Part shown: positions 26,801 to 38,800 of the stretch, piece by piece | Layout: the number at the start of each line of letters is the position of its first letter | Position numbering within the stretch: position 1 is the stretch's first letter | Assembly (NCBI RefSeq): GCF_963678635.1 | Contig: NC_087063.1 | Location: 17,050,449-17,114,448, forward strand | Reading direction: 5' to 3' | Source of the DNA: Symsagittifera roscoffensis | Lineage: Eukaryota > Xenacoelomorpha > Acoela > Convolutidae | DNA length: 64,000 nucleotides | Notes under the pieces: generated by a model | What the model was told of the DNA's origin: nothing | The model's database searches: none | Seen by the model: the letters and a program-made list of their open reading frames with translations, nothing else | Made by a program: the position numbers and the translations under genes

Positions 26801-29800
26801 ATGCGTGTGTCCAGGAGCTAACGAAGTAGTGGCGCAGGACGATCCAGTCACTTGTGTGTCGTATGAGAATTGTCCGTGCGAGTACAAGAACCACATGTAC
26901 AACAGTGGAGAACAGCTGGAACAAGGATGCGCCATGTGGTAGGCGCTTTAAAGTTGACTCCTTAAGATCTATTTTTTGGCCAGGAACAATTTTTGTGATT
27001 AGTATTGAGTTTTATTCTTTACAAGGCCTCTTTTGAATAAGTAGCATGTACCAGGTGTTAAGCTATTCATACCATATACTCCCCAATCCTTAATAGAGCA
27101 GGAATTTTTTGAATTCAATTGATTTAGAACTCAAAATTTATCTTCCGATAAAAAGCATACAAAAATCAAGTCTCTATGATACCTTCTGGAAAATGAGATG
27201 GTTGACTGTGAGTTTTCAGAAGCCCCAAGTGCATACAACTAAACTAGCCTTCTAAATTCTTGATTTAATTCTTATTTCATTTTTATAAAGCTCGATTGTT
27301 TCAAAGGCAAAAAGTGACAATCTGGCTAACACTACCGGTTTGGGTTTGCCTTAATAAAATGAATTAAACGAGGTTTTCAAATATAGTAGTTGGTGTTTTC
27401 AAATATATAGTTGGTTAATTTAGTACCCAACAGTCTAAATATTTTATGAGACGTTGGCTCATTTTTTGCTCATTCACTTGAAAAATGTTTCAAATGGTTT
27501 TTGATATTGCTGTACCTTTTTTGTTAGATAATTAGGTAAAAAAGAGAAAAATTTTGTATATTCTCCGTGTTTCAGCAACTGTTCGGCTGGTGTGTGGAGC
27601 TGCTCGTATGAAAAATGTCTGGAAGAGCTTTGTGACCTGGACCACGGATTCGTGCTGTCACTCGACTACAACAAGTGTCCGCAGACATGCCAGAACGAGG
27701 TGAAAAAAAGGGCTTTGGGCGAGTCTGTTACGTGCAAAGCTGAGGACATCGTCGAGATGGGCTGTGTGTGCCAGGAAGGATACTATCGGATGGTAAGTCC
27801 AGTAAAAAAATATTATATTCATCAAAAGGGAAGATTTTCAGATGCTGACGAAGTCTATCAATTGCTTTTCCAAACAAATAACATAACTTCCAGCTTTCCT
27901 TGAGATTTGCCATTAATGGGGAGGGTAAGTCGGAGTTTTGGATTATTATCTTGGATTTTTTAACAACATAATTTTTATTTTGAGCATTTAAAAAATTACT
28001 GCTTGCAACGATTCAAATATCAAAAAATGCATACCTAGTTTTCTATGACCAACTTTAGTGGATCCTGAGATTTCTTAAAGAAGCTGATTGTTCGGCCATT
28101 TAAAAATGGGGAGGAACTTTTTATTCGGGTGTAATTTGGTTTTTTTATTTTTTTTTCATGGCAAAATCAGTTACCACAAATAATCATTGGAGAGTGTTGA
28201 GTGATAATATCATATTGAAGCCCTAACAATCGTGATATCAACGACATTAAAAAAATTTCAAACAAAATTTCGAAAAAATTTCCAACTGTCGAGAAAAACC
28301 AGTTTGAAAGTTTTGGTTTTTCGTCTAATTTCGAGTGAGCGAGCAGGGTTATAATAGTTAATTTCAATAGCTTAAAAGCTTACAAATGCTTAATTTAAGC
28401 GGTTAAAACTTGATTTTACTCGCCTAAAATTAGTTGTCTTGGTATTTTTGTGCCTTTTTGGAAACAAAAACGCCGAAAATGCAAAAAACTGTAAAAAAAA
28501 TGAAAAACCGGCTATCTTTGTTTTAATGTGAAACTCCTGGCAACTCAAATTAAAAGAAACATGGAAACTTTCAAATTCAAATCTTAAATTGTCAATGATT
28601 GGATTGTATTGTTGTCAGGGAGACCACTGCTACCAGTTCGAGGCCTGTCCCTGCGAACATGACGGAATCCCATACAACTCCAATGAAACCTTCAGGTAAT
28701 CCTTCACCCTTTCGATAGAAACGTACTGCAAACGGGCACTGGATTTTTTCCTAGTAGGAATTTTTGTATCAAATTTGGCTCGCATCACTTTGGAGCCAAA
28801 ATTTTAGCAGGCTTCCTTGCTTACAAACATCGAGGAAATTCCAGTTTGCAATTTATTTGTTCCCACACGCTTGTGCGATGGAATAAAGTATATCTTTCAG
28901 TATATTTTAATAAGGCTCAAATTCTATTTGACGAAAGATTTAGTTTATACACGGGTGGAGGTGCTCGACTTATGTTTAAAAGTAATAAACGTAGCGAAGA
29001 CTCTTATATAGGTCTTGGGTGATTTTTTTTGTTTTGTTTTTCATGAAAAAGTCTTAAAACGCTCTGATAACTACAGATGTGCATTCATACATATTGATGC
29101 ATTTATGGATGCTTTTATGTATATATGCCTTTTTTGAGTTCAATTAAAATTCATCTGCTGAAAGTGATGTAATCAGCATTCTTCAATTACGAACGTGGAA
29201 ATGGCGCAAAAAACGTGAACGATTTTTACTTTGGAAAGTGGAATTTAATTGTTAGATTTCCAGCGGAATAAAAGCTTTACCTGTTGATCCAATTTTCTCA
29301 AGTTGGGTTAATTTTATCAAAAAGCGCTACTTGTTTTAAAAATTTAAACAGCGTACTGGGCATCTATTTTGCTCTTTGAAATTCGAAAGTTGAGATTTTT
29401 CAACAAAGTCAGAGTTTTTTTTAAATGTTTTCTTGCGTCCATTCTATTTTTTTCCAATCTTCGATTGGCTATGTTTCGACTTTGAAAGTCGAGCAAGTTC
29501 AGCTCCGCGACTGATATTCCGCGTTCGAGAAGCAGTTTTAGGTCGAGCACAAGGTCGAAACATACCCGATTTCCGTCCAGAGAGTCGAAACATGCCCTAT
29601 TTTGGTCAAAAGATAAGTCGAGAAAGTCGAAACATAGGTCGAGCACAGTCAAAACATACTTGATTTTAGTCAAAACATAGGTCTAGCGCTGTCGAAACAT
29701 AGGTCGAGCACAGCCTCATTATTTAATTTTTTTTTCAAGATTTATTTAAATTTTAATTGGAAATTGAGCGAAAAAATCTGCTCAAAAAAATCTCTGTCGG

Positions 29801-32800
29801 AAAATTGCAACCCGTAACAATCAAATGAGGAGATTTGCTTACCGCAAAACTAGAAGTTTCAGAGAAAGCCGTTAAAATTTTGGAAATCTAAGGATTCTTG
29901 CTGCAAGAAAAAGTAATTTCTACCAAAAATTCCGCAAATGTCGGTTTTCAAATCAACGTTTTTAGTCCAGTTTTGTGAACAAAATAAAAGCTAAGTTGCG
30001 AGATTCAGTTTGAAAAAATTAGTTTTCGACAGGAATTTTTTGCATTTTATAAATTTTTATAGTTTATTTTTAAATCAAGCACCATAACAGAAACCTAAAA
30101 GCATGCATTTTAATTTTTTGTCAATTTACTCATGCTATTGGAAAGTCGAAATATATGTCGAGCACAGTCAAAAAATACCCAATTTTGGTCGAGCGGATAC
30201 GAAACATAGGTCGAGCCCAGTCGAAACAAACCCAATTTCGATCTAGAAAGTCGAAACATAGGTCGCAATTGATTTAGTCGACTACGTGATTCGAAACACT
30301 CCAAACTTCGTAGAAAAACTTTGTAATTCTACGAAGTTTTGATATTTTCCAACAAAATTTTTAATTGTAACTCTGCATTTCATTTGACAAGATTTATTTT
30401 TTTTCTTTCCTATGTTTCTATTTCTACTTTTCATTGTTTTTTTTTGTTTCTAAAGTAACGGATGCCAGACTTGCACATGTTATGCTGGTCAATGGGAATG
30501 TTCTAATGAGGAGTGTGACTCCATCTGCTCGTCTTACGGGGACCCCCACTTCACTACATTCGATGGCACGAGTTACACTTTCCAAGGCGATTGCATCTAC
30601 TACCTAGTGAAGGAGAAAAAACAGAACTTCGACAGCGAAGTCGACTTCTCAATTCAGGCAAGTAACCGCTCAGTTAAAAATTGGGTTCTATCCCCTTCCT
30701 TATTACAAAAGGAGGAAACTCGTAACTAAGTACAATTACTTAACCCTTGAAATAAGATGATCTGAAATGAGGAGATATGAGACGGAATGGCGTCACCCGA
30801 TTGTATCGCTAATTCGAAAATCACAAGCAACCGCCACCTCTCGCATTTTCAGTGTTCCCGGCCAACTTAGCCTGGAGGAAATGAATATGTCTGGGAAGGC
30901 AAAGTGTCCGGGTTCGAATCTGACCTGGACTTGTTTTTTTTTCAAACGGGAAATGTTTTGTTACAAATAAATGTGCCGGCCAATGAATTGTCTGTTTATC
31001 TGTTGTCGGCCTAGTTGTCACTTCTTGAACAATTTTTTCTGCTGCGCGCATTGTTCTTCAATGTTACTTTTAGTGTTTGATTTACGCCTACAGTTTGTAA
31101 TCTTATTTACCTTGATTTCGCATTTTCTTCTTTTTTTGTTTCGCTAAAAAAATTCCTCGGCCCAATATATTTTGGCCTATTTTTTATCGGCCTAATGACC
31201 TAGTTTTGGGTCGTTTAAAGGGAAACAATTTTGACACTTCCCTCTAGAAACTTTTCAAGTTGGTTATATGTTTACCTTTTAAGTTTGTTTACACAAACGA
31301 AGCGTAGTGCATTATTACGAAGAAGTTTTTTTGAACCTAAGTCGCAAATTCAAAGTGCTCATTTGGTGGCACTTTTGGTATATTTCAATTTAATCATATT
31401 TATGCTTATTTAAGCATAAATGCATTAATCGCATATGTTGCTGCATTGTTTTGGCTAGTGTTAGGTACTGTTTGAAAAAACAGGTATTATGAAAATATAT
31501 GGAATTTTTTGCTTTTCGTTTTTTTGCGACGCTTAGCTAAATTTTTGCACTTTTCAAGGAAATTTCAATGTTTCTCAAAAACGACTGTACCGATTTTAAA
31601 AAAATGGTACTAATAGAAAGACGGGCGGCTCTTCTATGTGCCTGCATATTTCGCTAGTCTCTTTTCATTTTAGTTGACGTTCTACGGCCTTCGAAAGTTT
31701 CAGTGGGGCGGTTTTTGGCCTACCTATTCTGAAGTTTTTGAATTTTCTCAATTAATAAATGCAAAGATCTGAGATGAAAGTTTCTATCAAAACAACAATT
31801 TATTTGGATATCCCGTTCTCAGGTGGCTATTCCCTAAGTTTGTGTAGAAAAACATTTATGGCTCAAACAAGTCCATTTTTGACATTTTGATTAATTTTTA
31901 AAACTTTTTGACTTTTCTCAAAAACTACCCTGCCAAGTTGGAGATTAAGGTTTTAACCAAAATATTTTAAAAAATCAGTTATGAGATTCTTTTTCGCGCA
32001 AGCGGCAATTCCCTGCGTTTTGAAAAAAATGGCTTTAGAAAATTTCCTTTTTTTAAAAAAAAAAATTGCCTGTTTTCAAAAACTAACCTGCTGATTCTGA
32101 CGTTGATAGTTTATCAAATCTAACATTGTGCTTAGTTTTTCCCTGCGTAATCTGTTTTACCGTGTTTTTTTTTCCAGAAAGGTTGATATGGTCCTCGGAA
32201 AAATTCACTTTCAAATGCTTACAGTTTTTTAAAGAAATTACGTTACTATTCTTGAAAACTGCTAGTCAAATCTAACATCAAAGCTCAATCTAAAAAGCCA
32301 GCTAAATCCGAGAAAAAGACTTAAATTTAAAGGGCGAGTAGTAGTTTTTTCTCCTGAATGAGTGGTTAATACCCTACTTAAGCAGAGAAAAAACAGGGTT
32401 TGGCGTAGAGTCCTTTTTTTGAAAGTTTGAAAATTACGCATTACCCTATCAGTACAATATATGATTAATAATATGGAACAGTTAAATCCAGCATTAGCTG
32501 GGCCACTGGTTGACTCCCAAGCTACCGTGGCGCAGATGCGAGGATGTGATACTCCTAATCAATAGGTCGGATTTTCAAATCCGGAACATATAAATAGTTT
32601 ATTTTTTTTTGGTCGAGTTTTTGCTGCATAACATTGCAATTTGATAGAAACTTGCTGCTTTTTTTGTGGCTTGTATTACTAAAATTACAAGCGGTCGTGG
32701 AGCAGATATGAGAACGTGATAATCCTTATCTTAAGAAAAAATTTTTAAAGTGTATTTTTAATCTTTTCCGTTTTGCCTGTTTAGAGCTCTTTTTTGCATT

Positions 32801-35800
32801 TTTCTCGCTTGTATGCGAAGCGCTGCTTCGCCTGTGTGAAGTTACATTTTTTTATTTTGGAAAGTTCTTTTCAACTTTTGCAAAACTATTGTTCCCAAAA
32901 AGTTTTACTGATTTCCAAAAAAGGGGTAATAGTTGAAAAACTTTCTACTTCCCTGCGTGCCTGTATACTCCCCTAGAGTTTCTTTTTACTTGACCCCTCT
33001 GTCTACAGCCTTCGATAAATCTGTGAGGGAATAATTGACCCATATTTTTGATTTTTTTCGCTTCCTCAAAAAATCTCCCTCTTAAATCGGATTTTTTTTT
33101 TCAATGAATAGAATTTTTTTGAAAAGCTCCCCTGCATAAGCGGCTATGCCCAACTTTTTTTGTACGTCAAGTTATGGCACTCGGAATGTTCAAATTTTTG
33201 ATTTTCGACCATTTTGTGAATCTTTTTGACTTGTCTCGAAAATAAACTTCTCAAATCTGATATTAAGGGTTTAAGCGAGATAACGTGTAGTTTTTGTGGT
33301 CACTCACAAAAACTTTTAAACAAAAATTTATCGCACTCGGAAAAGTCAAATTTTTGATTTTGCCTTTTTTTTTTCATTTTTTGAATATTCTCAAAAACTA
33401 CCCTACGCCCTGCCATATCTGAGATTTTTTGTTCAAAAGAAAATACAGGTTATATGAATCCTTTCTGCATAAGCGGCTAGGCTCTATTTTTTCACACAAA
33501 GCTATGATTCTCGGAAATGTCAAATTTTTAATTTGTTCACCGTTTGTAGATTTTTCTTGCTAACTATCCTGCCAAATCTGATAGCTTAGGGTCAATAGAA
33601 ACAAGAGGTTTTTTGAAGCCTACCATATTAATTGTCTCTGCCCAGTTTGCTTAAGAAAAAGTTATGGCTTTCAAACAAGTCAAAGTTTTGAAACTTTGAG
33701 TTGTTTGGAAACATATTGACTTTACGCGAAAACGACCGGGCCAGTTTTTAGGTTGTTTTCAACCGAGAAACTCAGTTTTGGGAGTTTTTCCTTCTTGAGC
33801 GGCCACAACCTCCTTTTTGTAGAAAAAAGTAATCGATTTTGGAAATTGTTTAGACCCTTTCATAGAGTTTTTGACCGTTTTTATAGAAACTTTTCGAATT
33901 TTCTTGAGACTCTGAGACGAAATATTCTAGTGAAAGAACCGGTTAAAATAATTGAAACTGCAGAAGCGGCAACCTCTATTTTTTTGTTATACAATTTTTG
34001 TCTCTTTGGGCAAAATCCATAATAATTTTTTACTCTTCTCGCTCCTTTGAGTAGAGAAGCAACCAAGGTGTTGGGCAAAGTCCAATTTTTGAAGTCCCAT
34101 TTTTGTCGCATCAGTATAGCAAATTCATTCATTTTTAGAACTTTACCTTCAGCTTTACCTGGACTGCTAGTAGTTTTTATCGATATATAAGAAACTTTGG
34201 TTCAATTTTTTTCAACATCTAAAATATTCTTTCGACCTATGTTTTTTTATGTTTGTGTTGTATCACAAGTGGTGCGAAGCTCCTTTCCGCCTCTGTCTGG
34301 TATGAGCAGTTTTATCGTTCATGGTTGCTATTTATGGTGTCTATGGCTGCCATCAACAGTTGACTTTATTTTTACATCATAAATATGCTGTAAGTTAAAA
34401 TTGAAATGAGATGTTTGCTTTTTGAAAAATTGTTTGCTTTCAATTGCGAGAGCAAGTGTACGTGTTGTAGGGAACTAGATATTTTTCCTATAGACAACTT
34501 AATGTAACTCTGTAAGAAATACGTGCTGCTGTTACTTTCACGTGCAGGCTGCGCTGACATGCTCAATTTCTTGAAATTTCAAATAAAACTACCGTTGGTT
34601 CAATGTAGGTAGTGAAATTTTTTTTTGATTAAATCCTAAAAATTTTTCGGGTTCGTGGTTTTAGTCCCAAGTTCCATTAGGTAAATTATCGTGTTCTTTT
34701 GAAACGCAATTTTTATTATCTGGCACGCTTTTTAGCAGCTTAATTTCCAATGGATTTGTTTTTAATTTTAATTTAAACCGTTTATACTATACTTGAAACT
34801 AGTTTTTATTTTATAAATTAAATTTCTGATTCGTAATAATTTTTAAAATAGACATAGCGAAAACTTGAGTATAGTTCGTGTTGATTTTTTTTTGTTAATA
34901 AGAGTCGATGAGCGTTGTTCAGATAATTTTTTTTCGAAATTTGTTCAGGCTTCTCTTAGTTCAACCTAGTTTTTCATGGTTGACTTTAAATGTCTTTTTA
35001 AGTTCAGTCCTTTTCCTCTTTTAAAATGAAGGCAAACTCTACCATCGATCAGCAAAAGTGTAAAGGTCACAAAAAATGTGATCGACTTCTAGTTTCGAAA
35101 GTGGAATTCAATTTTCAGATTTCCCAGCGAAATAAAAGTTTTACTTATTGATCGAGTTTTCTCAAATTGGGTTAATTTTATCAAAAAGTCTTTTTTTTGA
35201 AATTCGAAAATTGATTTTTTTTTAAAGTCAGTATATTTTTTGTTCACTTGCGTGCATTGACTTTTTTTCCAACTATCTGTTGGCTATGTTTTTTTTTCAG
35301 GAAAAGTCTTAAAAATTGGCGTAGCTCAATTTTGATTTTTTTGCAGATCGACTTTGGATTTTATTTAAGTTCAGCTCATTTTCTTTGTTAAAAATGAGCA
35401 ATTTGGTCCTCTATCGAACAAAAAAATTTATGTCACGCAAAATGTGATCGACTCCTATTGCGAAAGTGAATTTCAGATTTCCAAGCGGAATAAAAATTTA
35501 TCTATTGATCCAGTTTTCTCAAAACGTGATAATTTAATCAGAAAAAGGTCAAACTATTTGTTTTAGAACTTTGAACAGCTTTAATTTCATCTTTACTTTT
35601 TTTGAATTTCGTAGCTTGAATTTATGCGTTCATTGACTCGCTTCAACTTTCTGTTGGCATCAATTTTTTTTCGGCTTATGTTATATCGACAACTTATATT
35701 GCTTCGTTTTGAGGCGAAACATTTTCTTATGCTTTCGTGTGTTTCAGGAGGGATGGTTTGTGAAAAACATTAAATTTCGAAACTTATAGCTTAAAACTTT

Positions 35801-38800
35801 TCATGACTACAGTTTTGTTTTCGTTTTTTTTCGCCTTAGTTGCTTATGTTTTTCGAGATTTTTTAAGGCTGTTTCTGAACATCATCCGAAACAAAGGTGT
35901 TAGAATTTTTTAATATCGCAAGTGTTTAGATGATCCGCTTTGTCTCTGTGTTAAATTAACCTTCATTTTGACTTCAGTATGAGAACGTTGGTTGTGGCAA
36001 GGGTGGAGTGACTTGTGCTAAAGATGTGTTAATCACCATCTCCAACGTGACAATTAAGCTGATCAGAGGAAGAGAAGTGACCTATAACTCACACGATCTC
36101 CAGCTTCCATTCATGACTGAGAGCATCCAGATTATGCAGCAGGGACTCTTCACTGTCGTCATGGTCAAGACAGACGAGGTGGAGTTCACACTGGAATGGG
36201 ACGGAAGTTAGTATTAATTCAGCGGTAATAGCAACAATGTGGTCATTTTGAAACAATTAACTAGTTTCAAAATAAAAGCAAGGATAGCCGGGCCGGTTAC
36301 TGTGCATGTAGCACAGATTGTTTTTTTTTTGTCAAATTACTGTCGTTTTTCTACGTGGTGTGATAAAAAAGATCTGAACGACAAAAAATAGAACTTAGGT
36401 ATATTCGAGACTCATAGTAAAGTAAGCCAATTTTAAAACATCATTTTGTGTAGAAAACTTGACTAGAAAAACTTTTAAAAATCATAGAAAAAGTTCACAG
36501 TAAGATCTGAATGAAAAAAAATAGGTGTAATCGACAGTCATACTCAAATAGGCCAATTGGAAAACAGTTTGGGTTGAAAAAAAACGAAAAAAAATCGTAA
36601 AATAATATATGAAAATTTTTACACATTTTTTACACATTTTTTACAGAATTTTTTCGAATTTGAAGTTTTTAATTTCCAAAATAGCGCTAAAAAACTCCCA
36701 AAAACGAACTTAACTCAAGTATAACTCAGTTTTTGCGGCTTAAATTAAACATAAATAAGCTACTGTAAACCTACACGCTCACCTTATCATCTTGAAATTA
36801 GATCAAAAATCAACAATTTAGACTCGTTTTTCTCGGCACGGAAAATTTTTTAAATTTTGTTCGAATTACGACAGAAAGGGTTTCAATATGATATATCACT
36901 TGGCCCATTCCAATGATTATTTGCGGTACCTGATTTTGCGTTTTTCAAATGGTCAGGACAACAACTTGAATTCTTTTGAAATCACAATTAAGACAAAGTT
37001 GGTGGAGCTTATGAAGGTTTAGAAAAAGCGGAAGTTATTATTGTCAGTTTAAAGATAGATATGCAAATTTTCCAGTTTGACAACCAAAACAATTTTTTTG
37101 AAACATTCAATTTTTTGTCTGCTCTAATCAGTGCTGATCATTTAAATGTTTGTACATCAAAATTCAACAGCTGTTATAAAATTTTTCAACAGATCTGTTT
37201 AACACGCTATTTTGCTTAACAAAATATCTATCTTTTTATAGTCGGTTCAAACATAGATATGAGTTTTTTCTATTTGAAAACCAAATATATTTTTTGAAAT
37301 GCTCTTATTTTTGTCTGCTTTAATTAAGCCTGGCCATTGAAATATTTTCTGATCAAAACTCAACAGCTTTCTTTCAATTTTTCTATAGATTTGATCAACA
37401 GACGCAATCTAGTTTAACAAAATAGAATAATTTATACTTATTTGAGCTTTGATTTGGTCAACCTAACACTCAAAGAATGACGTCAATTCTCCACCAAATG
37501 GAGCTGCTCCAGAAAAAATGCAATCAGCAGTAGCAGCGGAGGCAAGGATAGAGAATGGAGTTCCGTGATTTTGTTACTTCTTAGCTAGCCAGATCTGTAA
37601 CCAAGACTGATAATTTACCAGATTTTATTCAAAAGCGTTAAGAGATTCCGTATTTAAGTTTCAATAAACTCTAAATTATATGTACGGAAAAGCATTCATA
37701 CAAATTGATAAACTCATGATATACGCACTTAAGCATATTTTCTTTTTGTAAGGTCAATTTAATTTCATTTGCTTAATAAAAAACAAACTACGCTCTGCAG
37801 TAACGAAAGTGGAAATCGCGCAAAAAATCGTAATTGACTTTCAGTTTTGAACATTGAGTTTTAATTTTTGGAATTGCTGGTTGAATAAAAAACACTTGTT
37901 CGTCCATTTTTCTCCAATTGAGTTTTACTTTTCTCCAATTGAGTTTTTAATGAAATTCGAAGAGCTTTAACACAATATATTTCTCCACAGCAATCGAATG
38001 TTTCGTATTAATGACCATTTTTTTAAACTATGATGGCAGTATTTTTGTTTGTTAAATATTCACATATCTTTTCACTTTCACTTGCGAAAGCAAGTGAACT
38101 GTTATCGGCGACTAAACTTTTCCTGTAACAGATTGAACTGGTTTTTTTTATGGAACCCCAAAAACTTTCGGGTCCGTTCATATTTGGTCTAACTGTTAAG
38201 CTCGTGCTTTTGAATCCAAAGGACGGGAGTTCTAGTCCTGGTCGGACTCTGTTTTTCTCGGTACGCATGAAATGAAAATTTTTTCTGGGAAAACTTGAAA
38301 TGTTGGACTATCGTTGAATTTATTAGTTTTTATCGGTGGGCTTAATTTCCAAAGTGTTGAGTTTTCTTTTGCTTTAACTAATTTAAGCAATACTTAAAAG
38401 TCATTCTGTTTTTTGTAAAACTATCATCTCTGATTTTTTGTAAAACTATCATCTCTGTAAAACTATCATCTCTAAAACTATCATCTCTGAATAATTTTTT
38501 TTGTGTCTTTTTTCTCGCCTAAATTGTTTCAGCTTCACTTGTATAGTCTTAGCCATCTTATGTTTAACGTTTAAAACAGTTTAAAAAATTATGCTTTTTT
38601 GTTTTAGGATGGGTGAAGTGTTCAAGAGATTGGTTTCAAAATTTTATGACAAAATTAATTTTTCATGGTGTTTGATGGCTATACGCGTGTCCACTCAAGT
38701 AAACTCGGCTAATTTCCGCGCCGTATAAGACTATGAATGCCAATTCAATACATTGCGCATCTTGACTGTGTTTTCATGAAATTGAACATCAGTTGAGACA

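Larger units (their letters stand above)
28696..30455. other. Intron 19 (1.8 kb)
   Basis: Holds a ~280 bp family copy near 29195-29470 and two blocks of a 'gtcgaaacataggtcgagca' minisatellite. Open frames on both strands across 29344-29673 and 30110-30304 are products of that short repeat. Confidence 0.6.
30658..35977. other. Intron 20 (5.3 kb), GC-AG, repeat-rich
   Basis: Starts GCAAGT and ends 'gacttcag'. It contains a tRNA-like segment (30855-30930), the second ~1.4 kb element (31285-32640), a further related region to about 34130 built of 'aagcggctatgccc'-type phrases, hairpin ends near 32815 and 34265, and two adjacent ~280 bp family copies (35050-35690). No exon recognised. Confidence 0.6.

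Noticed and set aside
29344-29673. Open frames on both strands over the 'gtcgaaacat' repeat
   Set aside because: Repetitive peptides generated by a minisatellite.
38160-38250. Possible tRNA gene
   Set aside because: Box-like motifs and complementary ends are present, but the D and T stems do not pair properly, so it is kept only as a SINE relic.
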